Below are positions 31,598 through 40,961 of a stretch of 64,000 nucleotides of DNA, one piece after another (positions within the stretch are counted from its first letter, which is position 1; each line of letters starts with the position of its first letter). The position numbers were made by a program, and so were the translations under genes. The notes under the pieces were generated by a model. That model was not told where the DNA came from. It made no database searches and was given only the letters and a program-made list of their open reading frames with translations. Source of the stretch: Shewanella putrefaciens (GTDB taxonomy: Bacteria > Pseudomonadota > Gammaproteobacteria > Enterobacterales > Shewanellaceae); the NCBI RefSeq assembly GCF_016406305.1, contig NZ_CP066369.1:3242501-3306500 (forward strand), written 5' to 3'.

Positions 31598-32851
31598 TTA
31601 TCCGTAAACAGGGAAACGTGCACACAGTGCCAATACTTGGCCCTTCACACGCTCAATCACAGCAGGATTGTGGGCATCGTCGAGGATGTCACAGATCCAG
31701 CCAGTCAGCTCCTTCGCTTCGGCTTCTTTAAAGCCACGGCGGGTAATCGCTGGCGTACCAATACGCACACCCGAAGTCACAAAAGGTGAACGTGGATCGT
31801 TTGGCACTGAGTTTTTATTTACAGTGATGTTAGCGCTGCCTAAGGCGGCATCGGCTTCTTTACCGGTTAAGTCACGACCGATTAAATCCACCAGCATTAA
31901 GTGGTTGTCAGTACCGCCAGAGACGATTTTATAACCGCGCCCAAGGAACACTTCCACCATAGCTTTAGCGTTATTAACCACTTGCTGTTGGTAAACTTTA
32001 AATTCTGGCTCTAGGGCTTCTTTGAACGCCACCGCTTTACCCGCGATAACGTGCATCAATGGACCACCTTGACCGCCTGGGAATACCGCAGAGTTGAGCT
32101 TTTTATAGAGCTCTTCATCATCGGCAGCAGACAGAATGATACCGCCACGAGGACCAGCTAAGGTCTTGTGAGTGGTTGAGGTCACAACGTGGGCGTGTGG
32201 TACTGGGTTTGGATACACGCCCGCAGCGATAAGACCGGCAACGTGCGCCATGTCGACAAACAGGTAAGCACCGATTTTGTCGGCGATTTCACGCATTCTT
32301 GCCCAATCAACGATACCAGAATAGGCAGAAAAACCGCCGATCATCATCTTAGGCTTATGCTCTACGGCCAGACGTTCCATTTCGTCATAGTCAATTTTGC
32401 CAGACTCGTCGATGCCGTAAGGAATGATGTTGTACAGTTTGCCAGAGAAGTTAACCGGTGAACCGTGGGTCAAGTGACCACCGTGGGCTAAGTTCATGCC
32501 CAGTACGGTATCGCCAGGTTTTAGCAATGCCATATAAACAGCGCTGTTTGCCTGTGAACCTGAATGGGGTTGTACGTTAGCGTAGGTTGCGCCAAACAGT
32601 TGTTTTGCACGCTCAATAGCTAAGGTTTCAACTACGTCCACATACTCACAACCACCGTAGTAACGCTTGCCTGGATAGCCTTCGGCGTACTTATTGGTTA
32701 ACTGTGAACCTTGCGCTTCCATCACGCGTGGACTGGTGTAGTTTTCAGAAGCAATCAGCTCAATATGCTCTTCTTGACGCAGAGTTTCGTTCTGAATTGC
32801 GTTGAACAGTTCCGGATCATAATCTGCGATATTCATATCTTTTTTCAGCAT
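31598..32851 (-). CDS. glyA: Serine hydroxymethyltransferase
   Basis: PLP enzyme interconverting serine and glycine with tetrahydrofolate; main one-carbon source. 417 residues, the E. coli length. The PLP lysine lies in [33 protein letters not shown] block ([19 protein letters not shown]), [15 protein letters not shown] and [15 protein letters not shown] are present. Divergent from ettA; no other gene in its unit. Confidence 0.98.
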   Translation of the reverse strand: MLKKDMNIADYDPELFNAIQNETLRQEEHIELIASENYTSPRVMEAQGSQLTNKYAEGYPGKRYYGGCEYVDVVETLAIERAKQLFGATYANVQPHSGSQANSAVYMALLKPGDTVLGMNLAHGGHLTHGSPVNFSGKLYNIIPYGIDESGKIDYDEMERLAVEHKPKMMIGGFSAYSGIVDWARMREIADKIGAYLFVDMAHVAGLIAAGVYPNPVPHAHVVTSTTHKTLAGPRGGIILSAADDEELYKKLNSAVFPGGQGGPLMHVIAGKAVAFKEALEPEFKVYQQQVVNNAKAMVEVFLGRGYKIVSGGTDNHLMLVDLIGRDLTGKEADAALGSANITVNKNSVPNDPRSPFVTSGVRIGTPAITRRGFKEAEAKELTGWICDILDDAHNPAVIERVKGQVLALCARFPVYG

Positions 32852-32978
32852 TGCTTACTCCAGCTGCCAATTCTTATAGGTAGGGTTGCGCGGTATTCTA
32901 CTCGGAACGCGGCCACAATCCCAGTATTTGAAACATGAAATTCCTAGTGGTTGTGCTTGAACTTGGCTCATTGCCGAG

Positions 32979-33006
32979 TTGAGTTCGGCGCGCAATCGAG
33001 TAGAAT
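32979..33006 (+). promoter_or_regulatory. Candidate sigma-70 promoter for ettA
   Basis: TTGAGT (32979-32984), 16-base spacer, TAGAAT (33001-33006), 34 bases before the ettA ATG. Read by eye from consensus only. Confidence 0.4.
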
Positions 33007-33040
33007 TAGCCGCATCATTAGTCACTTAAGATAGAGAAAA

Positions 33041-34708
33041 ATGGCTCAGTTTGTTTATAGCATGCTGCGGGTGGGTAAGGTTGTTCCGCCTAAGAAGCAG
33101 ATCCTTAAAGACATTTCTTTAAGCTTTTTCCCCGGCGCAAAAATTGGTGTGCTAGGTCTCAACGGTTCAGGTAAATCCACCCTACTGCGCATTATGGCGG
33201 GTATCGATACTGAGATTGAGGGTGAAGCTCGCCCAATGCCGGGACTCAAGATTGGTTACCTGCCACAGGAGCCTAAACTCGATCCGACTCAAACCGTGCG
33301 TGAAGCGATTGAAGAAGCCGTCGCTGAGGCTAAAAATGCCCTGACTCGCCTCGATGCCGTTTATGCTGCCTACGCCGAGCCTGATGCCGATTTCGACGCC
33401 CTTGCTAAAGAGCAAGGTGAACTCGAAGCCATTATCCAGGCCCAAGATGCCCATAACTTAGATCATATCCTTGAGCGCGCCGCCAACGCCCTGCGTCTAC
33501 CGGATTGGGATGAGAAAATCGAAGTGTTATCGGGTGGTGAGCGTCGCCGCGTGGCGATTTGTCGCTTGCTGCTTGAAAAGCCAGAAATGCTACTGCTCGA
33601 CGAACCGACCAACCACTTGGATGCGGAATCTGTCGCTTGGCTTGAGCACTTCCTGCAGGAATATGCCGGTACTGTGGTCGCGATTACCCACGACCGTTAC
33701 TTCCTCGACAATGCCGCTGGCTGGATTTTAGAACTCGACCGTGGTGAGGGTATCCCTTGGGAAGGTAACTATTCTTCATGGCTTGAGCAAAAAGATGCCC
33801 GCTTGAAGCAGGAATCTGCCGCCGAAAGTGCCCGCCAAAAAACCATTGCCAAGGAATTGGAATGGGTACGTCAAGGCGCCAAAGGCCGTCAGTCTAAGGG
33901 CAAGGCCCGTATGGCACGCTTTGAAGAACTGAACACTAACGATTACCAAAAACGTAACGAAACCAACGAGCTGTTTATTCCGCCTGGACCACGTTTAGGT
34001 GACAAGGTTATTGAAGTGAATAACCTGACCAAATCCTACGGTGACCGCGTACTCATCGACAACCTGTCGTTCTCTGTGCCTAAAGGCGCTATCGTCGGTA
34101 TTATCGGTGCCAACGGCGCGGGTAAATCGACCCTGTTCCGCATGTTATCCGGCGCTGAAACGCCAGACGGCGGCACCATTGAATTAGGTGAAACCGTGCA
34201 ACTGGCATCGGTTGAGCAATTCCGCGATTCGATGAATGATAAAAACACTATCTGGCAAGAAATTTCCGGTGGCCAAGACATCATGCGCATCAACAACATG
34301 GAAATTCCAAGCCGTGCCTACGTAGGCCGCTTTAACTTCCGTGGTGCGGATCAGCAAAAAGTCATCGGCACCCTATCGGGCGGTGAGCGTAACCGAGTAC
34401 ATTTAGCCAAACTGCTGCAAGCGGGCGGTAACGTGTTACTCCTCGACGAACCGACCAACGATTTGGACGTTGAAACCCTGCGCGCACTGGAAGAAGCAAT
34501 CCTCGAATTCCCAGGTTGCGCTATGGTGATCTCCCATGACCGTTGGTTCCTCGACCGTATCGCGACCCACATTCTGGATTATCGCGACGAAGGCCAAGTG
34601 AACTTCTACGAAGGTAACTACACCGAATACTCAGCGTGGTTGAAGAACACCTATGGCGCCGATGTGGTTGAGCCACACCGCTTAAAATACAAGCGCATGA
34701 TTAAGTAG
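33041..34708 (+). CDS. ettA: Energy-dependent translational throttle protein EttA (ABC-F ATPase)
   Basis: Ribosome E-site-binding ABC-F protein that gates entry into elongation according to ATP/ADP. 555 residues, no membrane domain. Two ATPase domains: Walker A GLNGSGKST and GANGAGKST; signatures LSGGERRRVA and LSGGERNRVH; Walker B LLLDEPTNHLDAES and LLLDEPTNDLDVET. The basic interdomain linker RQGAKGRQSKGKARMARFEEL is present. Followed by a good terminator. Confidence 0.97.
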   Translation: MAQFVYSMLRVGKVVPPKKQILKDISLSFFPGAKIGVLGLNGSGKSTLLRIMAGIDTEIEGEARPMPGLKIGYLPQEPKLDPTQTVREAIEEAVAEAKNALTRLDAVYAAYAEPDADFDALAKEQGELEAIIQAQDAHNLDHILERAANALRLPDWDEKIEVLSGGERRRVAICRLLLEKPEMLLLDEPTNHLDAESVAWLEHFLQEYAGTVVAITHDRYFLDNAAGWILELDRGEGIPWEGNYSSWLEQKDARLKQESAAESARQKTIAKELEWVRQGAKGRQSKGKARMARFEELNTNDYQKRNETNELFIPPGPRLGDKVIEVNNLTKSYGDRVLIDNLSFSVPKGAIVGIIGANGAGKSTLFRMLSGAETPDGGTIELGETVQLASVEQFRDSMNDKNTIWQEISGGQDIMRINNMEIPSRAYVGRFNFRGADQQKVIGTLSGGERNRVHLAKLLQAGGNVLLLDEPTNDLDVETLRALEEAILEFPGCAMVISHDRWFLDRIATHILDYRDEGQVNFYEGNYTEYSAWLKNTYGADVVEPHRLKYKRMIK

Positions 34709-34733
34709 AAATTGATCCTATTAATCAGCGAAT

Positions 34734-34773
34734 AAAAACGGAGAGACTCCCTAATGTAGTCTCTCCGTTTTTT
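34734..34773 (+). terminator. Terminator after ettA
   Basis: Stem ACGGAGAGACT / AGTCTCTCCGT with a nine-base loop and TTTTTT, 26 bases past the ettA stop. Confidence 0.92.
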
Positions 34774-34903
34774 ATATTTATTGTTCGGTATTGAAGATCC
34801 CAAACTGTAAAATAAATCTGGTACAGAATTATAAATAGCCTCAATTAACGCTATGTTAGTATCTGCGTGGGATAACTTTCAGTCTCACCCAGTATCAAAA
34901 TGA

Positions 34904-37900
34904 CTAACACAAGATGAAGCGTTTTCGTCTCATAATAATGAACATTAGAAGGCTTAGCATAGAAAAAATATTTACTACACCTCCAGAATCACCGCCCTCA
35001 CTTGGCTCCGGTCTAGGTGTTACTGGATCGTTCTTATAAATATTTAACATTACCATGGAATCCGAACTTGCTCCTTGGGGGTCTTTAGCGGTTATCGTTA
35101 ATACATAAGTACCGGGTTGAGCAACATTTACACTAAGCATCCCCTCAGAATTTACTGAGACACCTGCTACATTGGAGTTAATTGAATATGAAATTTCATC
35201 TCGTTCAATGTCGCTAAATATATTATTTAAATCTAGCTCAGAATTAATTCCAGCTTCAAAAGACCACATACCAACGCCGAAATCAATCTTAAACTCAGCA
35301 TTAGGCAACCATATTGGAGCACGATTTCTTGGAATAACATGAAAAACAAACGGTGTTGAATTAACTGTTTCTATTCCATCAGACACTTGTATAGAAATAG
35401 GGCTTAAAACGCCAGATAATCCATTAGGGATAATGCCAAATACAACCCCATTACTGTCAATGCTAAGCCAAGATGGTGCATTTAAAAGTCGATAATTCAA
35501 TATATCCTTATCTTCATCATGGGCTCTAAATTGAAAGTTAATTATATCTCCATCACTAAAAAACAATTCAGCACCATTAGATACTACTGGCTGTCTATTA
35601 TTTTTATCATGTTCACACTGAGCATTCACTATACATTCAATATCAACAATCTTTAACTCTGCTGATAATGTCGTACTAATATTAAAAATTGACAATAATA
35701 GTTTCCCATCAATGGAAGACAGTATGGTATTGTAAAGGCCAGCAGAGAAGAAATAAATATCTTGCTCTAAACTATCTATCATAAATAAGTAACTCACTGA
35801 ACCACGATACGCCTCTGTGTAGGTAAAATACGCCGTTCCGAATATATAGCGCTGGTCCTCACTACTCCCTGCCAGCAAAAAGGATTTTCTACCTGGATAC
35901 TTTGAGATCTCATCAAGTTTACTTGTATCAATCTCACTGTAGTAACCAGATCGCAATGAACCAATAGTCAAATTATCGATAATATATAAAGAATTAATAC
36001 CATAGGCCTTATTAAAATCAAGCATCGGAGTTGATATATTTTTAGCAGGTATAAGTGACACCTCATCAGCTAATGAAACCGTATACACCTCCTGATACCA
36101 ATCACCATTGGGCGCATCTAGACTATAATGAAACTCATTTGTTTTATTGTTAAATGAATTACTAAAAAATCTAAAATTTCGTCCCCCTTGGTTAGGGTGT
36201 ATTAATTTAGGTTCACTATTCTTATTACAGTCATATCTATAGACAGCATTATCTTTGATATAATATATAAAGCCTATTGATGCTGCATCGAAAGAAATAT
36301 TAAAAGGTAATTCACTAACAATTACTTCAAACGAGTTATCTTTAATTACTTTAAGATTACTATTGTCGTACAAAACAAAAGTATTACCACAAGACTTTAA
36401 AACACCTTCCTCACCACTGTTCACACTAACTGTTTGATCATTGACAATTGATATTTTAATAAATTCCTTAGGATCACTATCGCTCTCAGCAAAAGCATAC
36501 GAATCCTTAACCGCCCTAAATTTATATATTCTTTTATTACGTTCACCCGTGGCAACCTTAATTAATTTAAACACTTCCAAATCTATTCTATACAAATCAA
36601 ACCCAGAAGTAACATATAATTTATTATTATCTTTAAACACTAAAGGATTATCCACTACTGAAGCAATATCGATAGGCGATATATGCTTAACAATACCATT
36701 GTAATCTACAAAATTGACTTCATAATTATATTGCCCCATCTGCGAGTTTAAATGATTATTGTTTTTCTGTAATATTAACCAGCCATTATTAACAGCATTT
36801 GCACTTAAGACATCTGCAGATTCATTGAACCCAAACCCATCTGCAAAAGTTATTTTTTCAACACGCTTTGATTTTGAATTAAATCGATATAAGCCTGGAT
36901 AGGGCAAACTATATACAAAGTAAAGCTCACCACCAATAATCCTTTTTGGTGTGAATCTGGAGTTTACATAATCAAGACTAAATTCATTAGAAGTATGCTC
37001 ATCAGCTACACCTAATCGATGACCAAGGATTTCATAAGTAAAATCATTGATATTTAATTTAACAAGCTTATTGTTTTCAAAAACTTCGTTATATTGATAG
37101 TAATAATATGTTTCACCATCATTCATAATCGGCATAATGCTTAGTTCAAATGGGTCTTCCCGCTCGTATAAGGAGGTTTTTTTTTGTAATGAAAAGTCTA
37201 CTTTAAATATTTCAGGAAATGGTTTATAGTATTTATCTTTGAAGGATTGAATAACAACCCCAGTCTTACCCACCCCCAAAATTTTCAAATCAAGAATAGG
37301 TGCATCATTGATATGATTTAAATTTGAGACTCTAAATTCTTTTGTTTTTGTATTAAATGCATAAATACAAACATTATCATAATTACCAGACAAGAAAAAA
37401 AGTTCATCACCATTTCGAGTAATATTTGTAGTAGATGATAAAAGTACAGACGAATCATTATCTGTACAGACAGGTATATCTTTTGTTAGAAAGTGATCTT
37501 GATATCCTAAATCTAACGAGAATGAACTAAGTTGTTGTTCAGTTCCATTAATAAAAAAATGTTCTTTTTTTGTAATTACGTTACTATAGATATTTTTATC
37601 AAGTGCAATGTCTTTATGCCCAGGATACGAGTCAGGCAAAAAATAAAGAATTCCGTCAACTTCGTAATACATAATTTCAGAGTATGTAAAATTATCAGAT
37701 ATCACTCCCTCACTGGAACTTCCTTTTAATAATAACTCATTACCAATAGAATAATATATCCCAATACTAGATTTCCATTTAAAACTGTTGAACAGGGAGG
37801 CTTTAGTATACCCCTCACTTTCAACGCCAAACTTGTCATTCCATTCTGATGTTCCAGATAATGTCCCATCCGTAACGACATACATCTCTACAATGTTATT

Positions 37901-38323
37901 TTCAGCTACCGACAGCTTAACTAAAATCTTATCCTTACTATATGGCTTAACGTTAACAACATTAATTACTGCTGAATTACCATGTATATCTTTAATATTA
38001 TTTAACAGATTTTCACTTTTTTCCGTTTTTAGATTGTATGAATACAGTCCAAGATCATTTGAACCATCTATATCACTATAAATCAAATGATTTCCTATAT
38101 GATATGTAAACACGAATGAATTTAAAGTCTCAATTAAGTTTGGATATTTAATTTTCGATGTCAAATCTTCCGCAATCAACTCTTTATAATTTTTATTTAT
38201 ATCAACAAGAACCCCGCTCACATCAGAGTCAAAAGCCAATACTTTTGTTACGACAAATAAATTTATCAAGCATACTGTACACAAAAAAACGTTAACTACC
38301 GCCAACAAAAATTTCCTTTTCAT
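34904..38323 (-). CDS. Large secreted/surface protein with GlyGly-CTERM sorting tail
   Basis: About 1139 residues from ATG 38323 (AAAGG four bases upstream; an in-frame ATG at 38335 is weaker). Signal peptide: MKRKFLL then a long hydrophobic stretch ending near VLAFDSD. Most of the protein is a run of repeated units with beta-propeller character (GGELYFVYSL...LYRFNSKSKRVEKI; NNKLYVTSGFDLYRIDLEVFKL), and one TDGTLSGTSEW recalls ELWxxDGT repeats. Two cadherin-like/Ig folds follow, the first with APSWLSIDSNGVVFG. The end is GGDSGGVVNIFSMLSLL then a basic RRKR, a GlyGly-CTERM signal cut by rhombosortase in Shewanella and Vibrio. The gene is far more AT-rich than its neighbours, suggesting transfer. 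No known exact function. Confidence 0.8.
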   Translation of the reverse strand: MKRKFLLAVVNVFLCTVCLINLFVVTKVLAFDSDVSGVLVDINKNYKELIAEDLTSKIKYPNLIETLNSFVFTYHIGNHLIYSDIDGSNDLGLYSYNLKTEKSENLLNNIKDIHGNSAVINVVNVKPYSKDKILVKLSVAENNIVEMYVVTDGTLSGTSEWNDKFGVESEGYTKASLFNSFKWKSSIGIYYSIGNELLLKGSSSEGVISDNFTYSEIMYYEVDGILYFLPDSYPGHKDIALDKNIYSNVITKKEHFFINGTEQQLSSFSLDLGYQDHFLTKDIPVCTDNDSSVLLSSTTNITRNGDELFFLSGNYDNVCIYAFNTKTKEFRVSNLNHINDAPILDLKILGVGKTGVVIQSFKDKYYKPFPEIFKVDFSLQKKTSLYEREDPFELSIMPIMNDGETYYYYQYNEVFENNKLVKLNINDFTYEILGHRLGVADEHTSNEFSLDYVNSRFTPKRIIGGELYFVYSLPYPGLYRFNSKSKRVEKITFADGFGFNESADVLSANAVNNGWLILQKNNNHLNSQMGQYNYEVNFVDYNGIVKHISPIDIASVVDNPLVFKDNNKLYVTSGFDLYRIDLEVFKLIKVATGERNKRIYKFRAVKDSYAFAESDSDPKEFIKISIVNDQTVSVNSGEEGVLKSCGNTFVLYDNSNLKVIKDNSFEVIVSELPFNISFDAASIGFIYYIKDNAVYRYDCNKNSEPKLIHPNQGGRNFRFFSNSFNNKTNEFHYSLDAPNGDWYQEVYTVSLADEVSLIPAKNISTPMLDFNKAYGINSLYIIDNLTIGSLRSGYYSEIDTSKLDEISKYPGRKSFLLAGSSEDQRYIFGTAYFTYTEAYRGSVSYLFMIDSLEQDIYFFSAGLYNTILSSIDGKLLLSIFNISTTLSAELKIVDIECIVNAQCEHDKNNRQPVVSNGAELFFSDGDIINFQFRAHDEDKDILNYRLLNAPSWLSIDSNGVVFGIIPNGLSGVLSPISIQVSDGIETVNSTPFVFHVIPRNRAPIWLPNAEFKIDFGVGMWSFEAGINSELDLNNIFSDIERDEISYSINSNVAGVSVNSEGMLSVNVAQPGTYVLTITAKDPQGASSDSMVMLNIYKNDPVTPRPEPSEGGDSGGVVNIFSMLSLLMFIIMRRKRFILC

Positions 38324-38518
38324 CTTACCTTTCATCCTACTTGTTAAAAATTAACAATACACACCGTTAACCGAATGCCAAACATAGCAAAAAAATTACA
38401 ATTTTAACAATGTATGTAGAATTTCAGTTTGAATCCAGAGTTATTTCAACAATTTTCTTTAGCTTGAAATCGACACCTACATATTGTTTCAGCAGATGTT
38501 TTGTGGTATCGAAATAGA

Positions 38519-38552
38519 GGAGTTTAGCCCGAAAGGGTTAAGCTCCTTTTTT
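38519..38552 (+). terminator. Intrinsic terminator with no upstream plus-strand gene
   Basis: GGAGTTTAGCCC and GGGTTAAGCTCC form a 12-bp stem with two wobble pairs and a GAAA tetraloop, followed by TTTTTT on the plus strand. Nothing coding on the plus strand ends here. On the minus strand it lies 50 bases past a LysR stop, but there the hairpin is not followed by a T-run. Confidence 0.75.
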
Positions 38553-38582
38553 ATGGCATTCGATTACGAGGAGCTGACTTTT

Positions 38583-38610
38583 ACACTATTTCAAACTGAC
38601 ACTATTTCAA
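38583..38610. repeat. 16-bp tandem duplication across the LysR stop
   Basis: ACACTATTTCAA occurs at 38583-38594 and 38599-38610, a 16-base period. The copy at 38599-38610 holds the LysR stop codon; the other repeats the stop region just downstream. It looks like a small slippage duplication. Confidence 0.8.
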
Positions 38611-39600
38611 GCTAGCAAAGTAGGCCACCAGCATATCCATCATCACCCTAAGTGCAGGTTGCATATGTTTGCGGGATTGATATACACCATAAACGCCCAG
38701 TGACTGCGGCTTAAATTCAGTTAATAAAGGCACTAGCTGACCCGAGTCTAAGTAGGGTTTCGCCGCCCAAACGGGCTGCATGGCAATCCCCTCACCCGCC
38801 AGCGTGGCATTCAGCACTACCATAGAATCATTGGCGCTGAAATTTCCCTTAACGGGAATATTAAAGGCCTGGCCTAACTCACTCTGGTTCAACTGATTCT
38901 GATTCAACTGACTCTGATTCAACTGACTCTGGTTTAACTGACTCTGGTTTAACTGATAGTCCGGCATAGTGTTCGATATTGTGCCGAGTTTGGTAAATCG
39001 CCACATCACATCGCCAAAATAGGAATAGGTTAAACAATTATGCTGGGTCAAATCCTCTGGATGAGTAATGGCTCTGCGGGAGGCGAGATAACGCGGCGCG
39101 GCGCACACCACAGACTCACATTCACCTAAGCGCCTCGCGATAAGATTAGGATCGAGTTCATTGGTGATGCGAATCGCCAGATCAATCCGCTCGGCAACCA
39201 GATCGACGGTTTGGCTACTCACGTGAAAATTCACGCTCGCCTGCGGATAACTGGCTAAATATTGCCGAACCACGGGCGCTAAAATCTGATGCGCCATAAA
39301 TTGTGAGCAGCTAATGCGAAGCAATCCCCGCGGGATCGCCACACCAGCATGACTGACCGCCGGCACTTCGTTAGCCAGCTCGAGCAACCTATGGCAATAA
39401 TCCAACACTTGCTCACCCGCTGGCGTCAAGCTGAGGCTACGTGTCGAGCGATGCAATAGCCGAGCGCCAGACCAGTCTTCCATTTCACTCAGGTAACGGG
39501 TCACCATAGAACGGGACATATCTAAAGCATTGGCGGCGCTGATCATGCTGCCACGCTCAACAATCGCCACAAACACCTTAGCCGCTTCGAGTCTGTCCAT
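38602..39600 (-). CDS. LysR family transcriptional regulator with internal pentapeptide repeat
   Basis: 332 residues. The N-terminal helix-turn-helix (MDRLEAAKVFVAIVERGSMISAANALDMSRSMVTRYLSEME) and effector domain (GLLRISCSQFM, RIDLAIRI) are typical. The effector domain is interrupted at about residue 212-241 by QLNQS repeats (five copies of a 15-bp unit), which explains why it is some 30 residues longer than usual LysR proteins. The C-terminal half (MQPVWAAKPYLDSGQLVPLL) resumes the family pattern. It is divergent from an MBL-fold gene, probably its target. Effector unknown. Confidence 0.88.
   Translation of the reverse strand: MDRLEAAKVFVAIVERGSMISAANALDMSRSMVTRYLSEMEDWSGARLLHRSTRSLSLTPAGEQVLDYCHRLLELANEVPAVSHAGVAIPRGLLRISCSQFMAHQILAPVVRQYLASYPQASVNFHVSSQTVDLVAERIDLAIRITNELDPNLIARRLGECESVVCAAPRYLASRRAITHPEDLTQHNCLTYSYFGDVMWRFTKLGTISNTMPDYQLNQSQLNQSQLNQSQLNQNQLNQSELGQAFNIPVKGNFSANDSMVVLNATLAGEGIAMQPVWAAKPYLDSGQLVPLLTEFKPQSLGVYGVYQSRKHMQPALRVMMDMLVAYFASLK
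38881..38955 (-). repeat. 15-bp tandem repeat inside the LysR gene
   Basis: Five adjacent 15-bp units (two exact copies of ACTCTGGTTTAACTG and three close variants, as read on the plus strand) encode QLNQS, QLNQS, QLNQS, QLNQN, QLNQS. A degenerate sixth unit (ELGQA) follows in the protein. Confidence 0.92.
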
Positions 39601-39835
39601 TACCTATCTCCACTCACGTTCACTCAATTTCAATCAACCTCTTTCAATCACTCAAGGGCACACAGACTCAAAGGCTCATTTACAGGTTCAAGATCATTCG
39701 ACAATTCATCCGATTTATGCAACAAACTTGGGCATTTTAACGCCTTTATCTAGTGATTTTTGCAACTTATACTTTACTCACTTTTGCAACAACTGCAAAT
39801 CAACGACTTAAACCTTGAATATAAGTGAGCCCAAA

Positions 39836-40759
39836 ATGAACACATCGACCTATGCAATACATAACATACTGAAAGCTACCTTTAAGGCTTCGTCTAACAT
39901 CGGCCTAGCTGCCACGTTATTACTTGCGGGGATGAGTGCCGTCAATGCTGCGCCATTGCAAGTGAGCCATTTTAATCCGGGCGAAAACAGTATCTTTGCC
40001 GTGTCATCAAGCTTTATCAGCGGCGAGCGTGAAATGATGTTAGTCGATGCACAATTTCAAAATAACGATGCCCAAACCTTGGTCGATACCATCAAGGCCA
40101 GCGGTAAAAAGCTGACTCAGGTGTATATCAGCCATAGCGATCCTGATTTCTATTTCGGCTTAGCCGTGATTAAAAAGAATTTCCCCGATGCACAAATCGT
40201 CGCGACTCAAACCACTGTCGATGCCATTAAAGCCTCAATGGAAGGCAAACTCGCCTACTGGGGGCCGATTTTAAAGGACAATGCGCCAAGGGAATTAGTG
40301 TTACCTAAGGTGATTCACAGTGACACTTTCACTATCGACGGTGAGCAAGTGATTATTAAAGGTTTTAATGATAAACACCCTAAACACACTTTCCTGTGGG
40401 TGCCCTCGGTAAAAACCATTACAGGTGGCGTAGAAGTATTTGATAACACGCACGTTTGGATGGCTGACACTCAAACTACCTCTGAGCGTCAGGAATGGTT
40501 AACCCATTTAGATGCAATGGAAAAACTGCTGCCGACGACCGTAATCCCAGGGCATTACTTAGGCAAGACGCAGTTTGATACTAGCGCCATTACTTTTACC
40601 CGTGAATATGTAAAAGCCTTTGAAGTCGCAGCAAAATCCTCAAAAGATTCAGCCGAATTAATCCAGAAGATGCTGGCGCTATACCCAAAAATACCAGCCG
40701 ATGCAGGGCTTGAGATCAGCGCCAAAGTCATCATGGGCGAAATGACCTGGCCTATGTAA
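39836..40759 (+). CDS. Periplasmic MBL-fold hydrolase-like protein
   Basis: 307 residues from ATG 39836; an in-frame TTG at 39815 is rejected. A signal peptide ends near SAVNAAPLQ. Metallo-beta-lactamase fold: the first metal motif, usually HxHxDH, reads HSDPDF (His100, Asp102, Asp104, Phe105), followed by a conserved VIPGHY loop and DTHV-like strand (FDNTHVWMADTQ). With the second and last histidines replaced by Asp and Phe, metal binding must differ from classical members. Divergent from the LysR gene and followed by a terminator. Substrate unknown. Confidence 0.78.
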   Translation: MNTSTYAIHNILKATFKASSNIGLAATLLLAGMSAVNAAPLQVSHFNPGENSIFAVSSSFISGEREMMLVDAQFQNNDAQTLVDTIKASGKKLTQVYISHSDPDFYFGLAVIKKNFPDAQIVATQTTVDAIKASMEGKLAYWGPILKDNAPRELVLPKVIHSDTFTIDGEQVIIKGFNDKHPKHTFLWVPSVKTITGGVEVFDNTHVWMADTQTTSERQEWLTHLDAMEKLLPTTVIPGHYLGKTQFDTSAITFTREYVKAFEVAAKSSKDSAELIQKMLALYPKIPADAGLEISAKVIMGEMTWPM

Positions 40760-40820
40760 GCCCAGCCATATTTATCTAGGCGATTAGATACAAGCATTTA
40801 AGTGCAAATAGTTAAAGACG

Positions 40821-40850
40821 GGCACGTGAGCGATTGCGTGCCATTTTTTA
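40821..40850 (+). terminator. Terminator after the MBL-fold gene
   Basis: Stem GGCACG / CGTGCC with a ten-base loop, followed by ATTTTTT. It stands between the MBL gene and the DsbA-like gene. Confidence 0.75.
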
Positions 40851-40961
40851 GCTAAATAACTGCACCTAAATAACGGTACCAATCTAACTATTTTAATCAA
40901 TGTTCTCAAAGGGCTTAAGTCGCTAATGTAGCCAGGAACTTAAGCCAAAAGGTTTAACACT

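Noticed and set aside
34904..38600. Prophage or integrative element around the AT-rich gene
   Set aside because: No integrase, tRNA gene or attachment repeats seen; only the composition is foreign.
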